In this document: positions 13,395-17,417 of the stretch, piece by piece | Layout: each line of letters begins with the position of its first letter | Numbering within the stretch: the stretch's first letter is position 1 | From: Clostridia bacterium | GTDB taxonomy: Bacteria; Bacillota; Clostridia; Christensenellales; Aristaeellaceae | DNA: 17,417 nt | Assembly: GCA_900769075.1 (NCBI GenBank) | Contig: CAAGFE010000005.1 | Span: 1-17,417 of the forward strand | Direction of reading: 5' to 3' | Notes under the pieces: model-generated | Database searches by the model: none | Seen by the model: the letters and a program-made list of their open reading frames with translations, nothing else | Told to the model about the DNA's origin: nothing | Made by a program: the position numbers and the translations under genes

Positions 13395-14069
13395 ATGAAG
13401 ATACTGATTGTGGAGGATGAACGCGGCCTGTCGATGGCATTGCAGCACATCCTGACAGACGCAGGCTATCAGACCGCCGCCGTGTACACCGGCGATGACG
13501 GATTGCACTATGCCAGCAGCGGCGCCTTTGACCTGATCCTGCTGGACGTGATGCTTCCGGAGATGGATGGTTTTGCGGTGGTGAAGGCCCTCCGGCGGCA
13601 GCAAAACCGCGTTCCCGTGCTGATGCTGACGGCGAAATCCGCACTGTCAGACCGGGTGAACGGTCTGGACGCGGGCGCGGACGATTATTTGACCAAGCCC
13701 TTTGAGCCGGAGGAGCTGCTGGCGCGCATCCGGGCGCTTCTCCGACGGGGCGATCAGGCCATGGCGGATGCGATTGCCGCCTTTGATCTGAAACTGATGG
13801 TGGATTCGCATGATCTCCGGTGCGGCGAGCGCAGCATCCGCCTGAGCAGCCGGGAGTACCAGATCATGCGCCTGCTGATGAACGCCAGGGAGCGCTATTT
13901 CTCCAAGGAGGAGCTGCTGCTGCGGGCCTGGGACATGGACACCGAAGCCGGTGACAACTGCGTGGAGGCATACATCTCCTTCCTGCGGAAAAAGCTGGCA
14001 TACCTGAAAAGCACGGCGGTGATTGCGACCCTGCGCAAGGTCGGCTACCGATTGGAGGAACAGGCATGA
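13395..14069 (+). CDS. OmpR/PhoB-family response regulator
   Basis: A 224-residue two-domain response regulator. The receiver domain (1-115) shows the acidic pair E8/D9 in MKILIVEDER, the phospho-accepting D51 in LILLDVMLPEMDG, T79 in LMLTAKS and the conserved K101 in LTKPFEPEEL. The C-terminal winged-helix DNA-binding domain (about 128-222) has LSSREYQIMRLLM, the recognition-helix region DNCVEAYISFLRKKL and the terminal hairpin IATLRKVGYRLE. GGGAGG about 5-6 bases upstream supports the ATG at 13395. An upstream in-frame reading would run through the promoter. The stop codon overlaps the kinase start (ATGA), so the two are coupled. Its probable targets are its own operon and the divergent secreted beta-helix/esterase, through the repeats at 13287-13332. 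The orthologue name cannot be fixed from sequence. Confidence 0.93.
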   Translation: MKILIVEDERGLSMALQHILTDAGYQTAAVYTGDDGLHYASSGAFDLILLDVMLPEMDGFAVVKALRRQQNRVPVLMLTAKSALSDRVNGLDAGADDYLTKPFEPEELLARIRALLRRGDQAMADAIAAFDLKLMVDSHDLRCGERSIRLSSREYQIMRLLMNARERYFSKEELLLRAWDMDTEAGDNCVEAYISFLRKKLAYLKSTAVIATLRKVGYRLEEQA

Positions 14070-15265
14070 TCGTCAAGCTGAGAAGAAGGGTCACGGCGGT
14101 ACTGATGCTCGTCTTTCTGTTCCTGATCGTCAGCGTGATGGCCTGCACCATTGCCATCAACGCCCAGCAGAGCGTGGAAAGGCAGAAGGAGATCCTGCGT
14201 TCCGCCGCCATTCAGCCGCTCAGCCAGCGCACGGAGCGAACTGCCGGCACTTACCGGGCAGGCACGCCCTATTTCAGCGTGCGCATCACCCCCGGCGGCA
14301 AAACCAGCGTGTTCACCCGCGCCTTTGACATCAGCGATGCGGAAGCCATATCCGCCGCCGATGAAGCGCAGCGCACCGGGCTCACCAGCGGCCTGCTGCC
14401 CGAGAGCGAATTGCGCTACCTTATCCGCACGGACGCAGAGGGCAGCACGCGCATCACCTTCATCAGCACGGCGGAGTATGCCGGGCAGCTGCGCACACAG
14501 ATCATGACCTGTCTGCTGATTGCCCCCCTCCTGCTGGTGCTGTTGTACTTTCTCGCCGCGCTTCCCCTGTCCCGGTGGCTGACCAAGCCCGTCGGGCAGA
14601 CCTGGGAAGCGCAGAAGCAGTTCATCGCCGACGCCAGCCACGAATTGAAAACCCCGCTGACGGTCATTCTGGCCAATTTGTCCATTCTGCGCAAGCAATC
14701 TCCCCAGGACAAATGGCTGGAGAGTACCCAGGCGGAAGCGCAGCGGATGCGTCAGCTGGTGGAGGAAATGCTGACGCTGGCCCGCACGGAGAGCGAGCCC
14801 GCCACGGATGCCTTCCAGCCTGTCAGCCTCTCCGACCTCCTGAATTGCGTGCTCATGACCATGGAGCCCCTCGCCTTTGATGCCGGCGTGACGCTGAACA
14901 GCCTCGTCGGGGACAACATCACCGTCCAGGGCAGCGAAGTCCACCTGCGCCGGCTGATGATGATTCTGCTGGACAACGCCATCAAATACGCCGGGGGCGA
15001 AAAGCGGGTAACCGTTTCGCTGACAAAAAAGCAGGAACGGGCCGAGCTGCGCGTCGTCAACACGGGCTCCCCCATCCCTGCTGGGATGCTGCCCCACCTC
15101 TTTGACCGCTTCTATCGCTGCGACGCAAACCGGACGAGCCAAGGCTTCGGGTTGGGGCTGGCGATTGCCAGTCAGATTGTTCAGATGCACAAAGGACGCA
15201 TTCAGGCAACCAGCCGTGAAGATGAGGGGACGACGTTTCTGGTAGTGATGGCGTGCAGAAGCTGA
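14066..15265 (+). CDS. Sensor histidine kinase
   Basis: A 399-residue membrane sensor kinase, partner of the preceding regulator. TM1 is at about 9-33 and TM2 at about 145-167, enclosing an extracytoplasmic domain of about 110 residues of no recognised family. TM2 leads almost directly (LSRWLTKPVGQTWEAQKQF) into the dimerisation/phosphotransfer helix with the H-box ADASHELKTPLTV (H192). A full HAMP domain is not evident. The catalytic domain shows the N-box LMMILLDNAIKYA (N304), LFDRFYRCDANRT (F-box) and the G-box GFGLGLAIASQIV. All key residues are present. The ATG overlaps the regulator stop by 4 bases. The signal is unknown. Coupling to a secreted carbohydrate-binding esterase makes a cell-surface or polysaccharide cue plausible, but this is inference. 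Confidence 0.93.
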   Translation: MIVKLRRRVTAVLMLVFLFLIVSVMACTIAINAQQSVERQKEILRSAAIQPLSQRTERTAGTYRAGTPYFSVRITPGGKTSVFTRAFDISDAEAISAADEAQRTGLTSGLLPESELRYLIRTDAEGSTRITFISTAEYAGQLRTQIMTCLLIAPLLLVLLYFLAALPLSRWLTKPVGQTWEAQKQFIADASHELKTPLTVILANLSILRKQSPQDKWLESTQAEAQRMRQLVEEMLTLARTESEPATDAFQPVSLSDLLNCVLMTMEPLAFDAGVTLNSLVGDNITVQGSEVHLRRLMMILLDNAIKYAGGEKRVTVSLTKKQERAELRVVNTGSPIPAGMLPHLFDRFYRCDANRTSQGFGLGLAIASQIVQMHKGRIQATSREDEGTTFLVVMACRS

Positions 15266-15301
15266 TCTTCCGGCTGAGATGCCGGTGCGGAGAGCTTCTG
15301 C
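15255..15301. terminator. Nested hairpin at the end of the kinase gene
   Basis: GCAGAAGCT (15255-15263) and AGCTTCTGC (15293-15301) form a 9-bp stem that encloses a second hairpin, CCGGC (15270-15274) with GCCGG (15281-15285). It overlaps the kinase stop codon and lies between convergent genes. There is no T tract on either side, so it is at best a weak or factor-assisted terminator, or a structured 3' end. Confidence 0.4.
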
Positions 15302-15328
15302 GGGTTCCTGGCGTATGCCTGGGCAGGA

Positions 15329-16528
15329 TTATGCCTGGTTCTGAGCGGCAAGCGCTGCCGCGTGATCGTTCTTGATCGTCTCCAGCAGCGCCGGATCCCG
15401 GATCAGCTCCAGGGCGGTCAGCGCCAGGGCCTTGGCGCCCAATGCAATGGACCGGAGCCCCTTCTCCGCGCGGCACGCCGCTGCCTTTTCGATGCTGTGG
15501 CCCGCAACCGGCGAGTCGCTGATCGCAATCATCGGCTGAATCACCGGAATCACCTGGGATACATTGCCGACATCGGAGGAGCCCAGCGAGCGGTTGTCAT
15601 CCGGCGGAAAGGTCTCTCCGAGCGATTCCAGCACGCGCCGGTAAACGGCATCAAAGGAGGGCGTCGGGATGATATTCTCCACCAGATTCCGCTGGATCGG
15701 CTCCAGAAGGCCTGTGCAGCCCGTCTGGAGCGCGGCGCCCTCCACGATGCGCTTCATCCTGTGACAGACGTCCATCATGCGCCCGACCGTTGCGGCTCGG
15801 ATGTAGAATTTCGCTTCGGTGTCCTCCGGAATGATGTTTGGCGCGTCTCCTCCCCTGGTGATGATGCCGTGAATCCGCACATCCTGCGGAAGCTGCTGGC
15901 GCAGCAGGCCGATGGCATTGAAGGTGAGGATCATGGCATCCAGCGCATTGATGCCCTCCTGGGGATTGGCGGCGGCATGGGAAGCCCGGCCCTTGAACGC
16001 CACACGGATGGGAGCGCAGGCGATCTCCGCATGGGTCAGGGCATGGCGGTCCGAGCCGGGATGAACGCACAGGGCGGCATCCACGTCCCTGAAGAAGCCC
16101 TCCCTGACAAAGCTGCCCTTCGCGCTGCCGTTCTCGCCGCCCTCCTCGCCCAGGGTGCCGTAGACGCGAACCTCCCCGCCAACCTCATCCAGCACCTGCT
16201 TGAGCGATGCGCCGGCAAGGGCCGAGGTGGCACCGAAGAGATTGTGCCCGCACCCGTGTCCAAGGCCCGCCAGCGCGTCATATTCCGCCAGGAAGACCAC
16301 CACAGGGCCCGGCTTCCCCGACTTGTATACGGCGGAGAAGCCGGTTGGGTGCCCCGCCACATCGACGCTGACGTCGAACCCCTCCTTCCTGAGCTGCTCC
16401 GAAAGAAGTCCGCAGGCATAAACCTCATGATTGCTGGTTTCGGGATGGGCGTGAATGTCCAGCGCAATCTGACGATAAAGGGGATATTGGCGATCGGCAT
16501 AGGTCAGAATCGTATCACGGTCAGACAT
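15329..16528 (-). CDS. M20D-family amidohydrolase/peptidase (AbgB/YxeP-like)
   Basis: A 399-residue cytoplasmic metalloenzyme of peptidase family M20, subfamily D, which removes acyl or aminoacyl groups from N-acyl amino acids. Expected metal-site residues are visible: GHGCGHNL with C93 and H95, GEEGGENG with E128/E129 as general base and ligand, VHP with H156, and AGHS with H344. The dimerisation (lid) domain spans about 170-290, including FKGRASHAA. GAGGGG upstream of the ATG at 16528 marks the start. It begins 14 bases after the end of the methionine-type permease gene, so it belongs to that operon. M20D enzymes beside sulfur amino-acid transporters in Bacillota (YxeP/YtnL type) deacylate imported N-acetyl-cysteine-like compounds. 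A similar role on an N-acyl sulfur amino acid or dipeptide is inferred. Aminobenzoyl-glutamate is an alternative substrate. Confidence 0.9.
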   Translation of the reverse strand: MSDRDTILTYADRQYPLYRQIALDIHAHPETSNHEVYACGLLSEQLRKEGFDVSVDVAGHPTGFSAVYKSGKPGPVVVFLAEYDALAGLGHGCGHNLFGATSALAGASLKQVLDEVGGEVRVYGTLGEEGGENGSAKGSFVREGFFRDVDAALCVHPGSDRHALTHAEIACAPIRVAFKGRASHAAANPQEGINALDAMILTFNAIGLLRQQLPQDVRIHGIITRGGDAPNIIPEDTEAKFYIRAATVGRMMDVCHRMKRIVEGAALQTGCTGLLEPIQRNLVENIIPTPSFDAVYRRVLESLGETFPPDDNRSLGSSDVGNVSQVIPVIQPMIAISDSPVAGHSIEKAAACRAEKGLRSIALGAKALALTALELIRDPALLETIKNDHAAALAAQNQA

Positions 16529-16542
16529 ACATTCATCCCCCC

Positions 16543-17250
16543 TCATGAATGCCGGATGGTGAACAGTCCGCGGTTGGTTGTCCTGCGGTCTATCCCGTTG
16601 CCCTGGCTCTGGAGAAGAAAGGTGACGATCAGCAAGACCAGCACGCATGCGTTGACAATGTCGGGATGGTTCTGATTCTGTCCGTAGTTGATGGCAAAGG
16701 AGCCGATGCCGCCGGCGCCCACCGCACCGGTCATGGTCGTCAGGCCGATCAGGCTGATGGCGGTCACGGTGGTGACGCGGACCAGATCCGGCCCCGCTTC
16801 ATGAAGGTAGACGAGAAAGATCAGCCCCAGTGTGCCGCTGCCCATGCTGCGCGCCGCCTCGATCTTGCCCTCATCCACGCCGGACAGGGCAACCTCCACC
16901 TATCTGGTGTAAAAGGGCACCGTACCGAACGCCAGGGGAAAAATGGCGCCCTTGACGTTGATTGCCGTCCCGACAACCGCGCGGGTGAGCGGAATCAGGA
17001 AGATCAGCAGAATGATGAACGGAATAGAGCGGAACACATTGACCGCCAAATTGACGAGCTGATAGACAGGCGCGTTGCGGCAGATGCCATCCTTTTTGGT
17101 GACCACCAGCAGGATGCCCAGCACCAGGCCAATGACAAAGGCGATCAGGCCCGCCTTCCAGAACATCTCCACGGTCGCGCTGCAGCTCTTGAAGAACTTG
17201 TCCTGATAGGTGTACAGGTTGGGCGCCCACGCCTTAATCCATGCTTCCAT
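16543..17250 (-). pseudogene. metI: Methionine-type ABC permease (MetI) interrupted by in-frame TAG
   Basis: Both halves lie in one frame: residues 1-116, a TAG at 16902-16900, then a further 118 residues. The joined 235-residue protein is a normal MetI-like permease. It has a hydrophobic N-terminal half, NVFRSIPFIILLIFLIPLTR, then AFGTVPFYTR-stop-VEVALSGVDEGKIEAARSMG (the EAA loop that contacts the ATPase) and TTMTGAVGAGGIGSFAINYG. The stop falls just before the EAA loop. From memory of the family the residue here is usually Gln, so CAG to TAG would be one transition. Everything after the stop is intact, so the change is recent, an assembly error, or read through. A GTG follows the TAG directly, but a free C-terminal half would lack the first helices. 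The ATG at 17250 overlaps metN by 17 bases. Confidence 0.85.
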
Positions 17251-17417
17251 CCTTGAGTACCTCCGTTGTCACATGATTCTCCGCCAGGAATTGAATACCG
17301 CTTTCTATGCTCTGCGCATCGCCGCTCAGGATGCCGATCATGCCGCCGAGGGGATTCCCGTGGAGGTATTCCATGTTGGCCAGCACGATATTCAGATCAA
17401 AGCCAAAGCGTCGGGCT
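17234..17417 (-). CDS. metN: Methionine-type ABC transporter ATPase MetN, C-terminal end (partial)
   Basis: The last 60 residues of a gene that continues beyond the right edge, with its frame starting at 17416. The visible part is the C-terminal NIL domain: RRFGFDLNIVLANMEYLHGNPLGGMIGILSGD... followed by IQFLAENHVTTEVL (sequence abridged). This small ferredoxin-like domain binds L-methionine and inhibits MetNI transport when the intracellular pool is full (trans-inhibition). The P-loop and ABC signature lie outside the window. The stop TAA is at 17236-17234 and overlaps the metI start by 17 bases, so translation is coupled. A MetQ substrate-binding protein would be expected nearby beyond the edge. 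Confidence 0.88.
   Translation of the reverse strand, partial: ARRFGFDLNIVLANMEYLHGNPLGGMIGILSGDAQSIESGIQFLAENHVTTEVLKDGSMD

Noticed and set aside
14045..16675. Long open frames opposite the kinase (14045-15190, -) and the M20D gene (15362-16675, +)
   Set aside because: Both mirror genes with complete catalytic motifs and have no start signal of their own.
16543..16899. Separate small gene starting at the GTG directly after the TAG
   Set aside because: It is the C-terminal half of MetI and would lack the first membrane helices. It has no independent ribosome-binding site beyond the GTGGAGG itself, so it is described as part of the interrupted gene.

Overview
The window is a GC-rich (clearly above 50%, not counted) stretch of a bacterial chromosome, almost certainly from a Bacillota lineage and most likely an uncultured gut- or rumen-type clostridium. 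The evidence is a PyrR attenuator leader, SigA-like promoters with 17-bp spacers, strong purine-rich Shine-Dalgarno sites, a Cthe_2159-type secreted beta-helix protein and a MetN with a C-terminal NIL domain. Genus-level assignment is not possible from the sequence alone. There are no rRNA or tRNA genes, insertion sequences, phage genes or CRISPR arrays. Most of the window reads as ordinary chromosomal DNA with tightly packed operons.

Layout. Positions 1-345 hold terminator-like hairpins from an unseen upstream unit and a candidate promoter. Positions 346-3197 (+) are a three-gene cassette: two cytoplasmic alpha/beta-hydrolases (esterase-like) and an ATP-grasp ligase of unknown substrate, closed by a terminator. 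Positions 3368-6174 (+) are trkA-trkH (potassium uptake), driven by an extended -10 promoter and preceded by a perfect palindrome made of two consensus DnaA boxes. A strong bidirectional terminator (6188-6226) separates trkH from the convergent Zn/Cd/Pb-exporting P1B-ATPase (6256-8439, -), which has a very His-rich N-terminal region and a perfect SigA promoter with an ArsR/SmtB-like operator at the transcription start. Upstream of it, pyrR-uraA (8571-10567, -) form a pyrimidine salvage operon with a readable PyrR attenuator in the leader.

At 10874-13240 (-) lies a secreted 788-residue protein that joins a Cthe_2159-like parallel beta-helix to an alpha/beta-hydrolase esterase domain. It is divergent from a two-component system, an OmpR-type regulator and a histidine kinase (13395-15265, +). 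The 154-bp region between them carries a 46-bp palindrome of two 11-bp-period direct repeats, one placed for each promoter. This strongly suggests that the two-component system controls both itself and the secreted protein. The right end (-) is a metN-metI-M20D peptidase operon (15329-17417). Its permease gene is interrupted by an in-frame TAG where the family probably has a Gln codon.

The best candidates for something not yet described are: (i) the two-component system plus secreted beta-helix/esterase module with its shared operator, (ii) the esterase-esterase-ATP-grasp cassette, and (iii) the amber-interrupted metI in a window where none of 14 genuine gene ends uses TAG.
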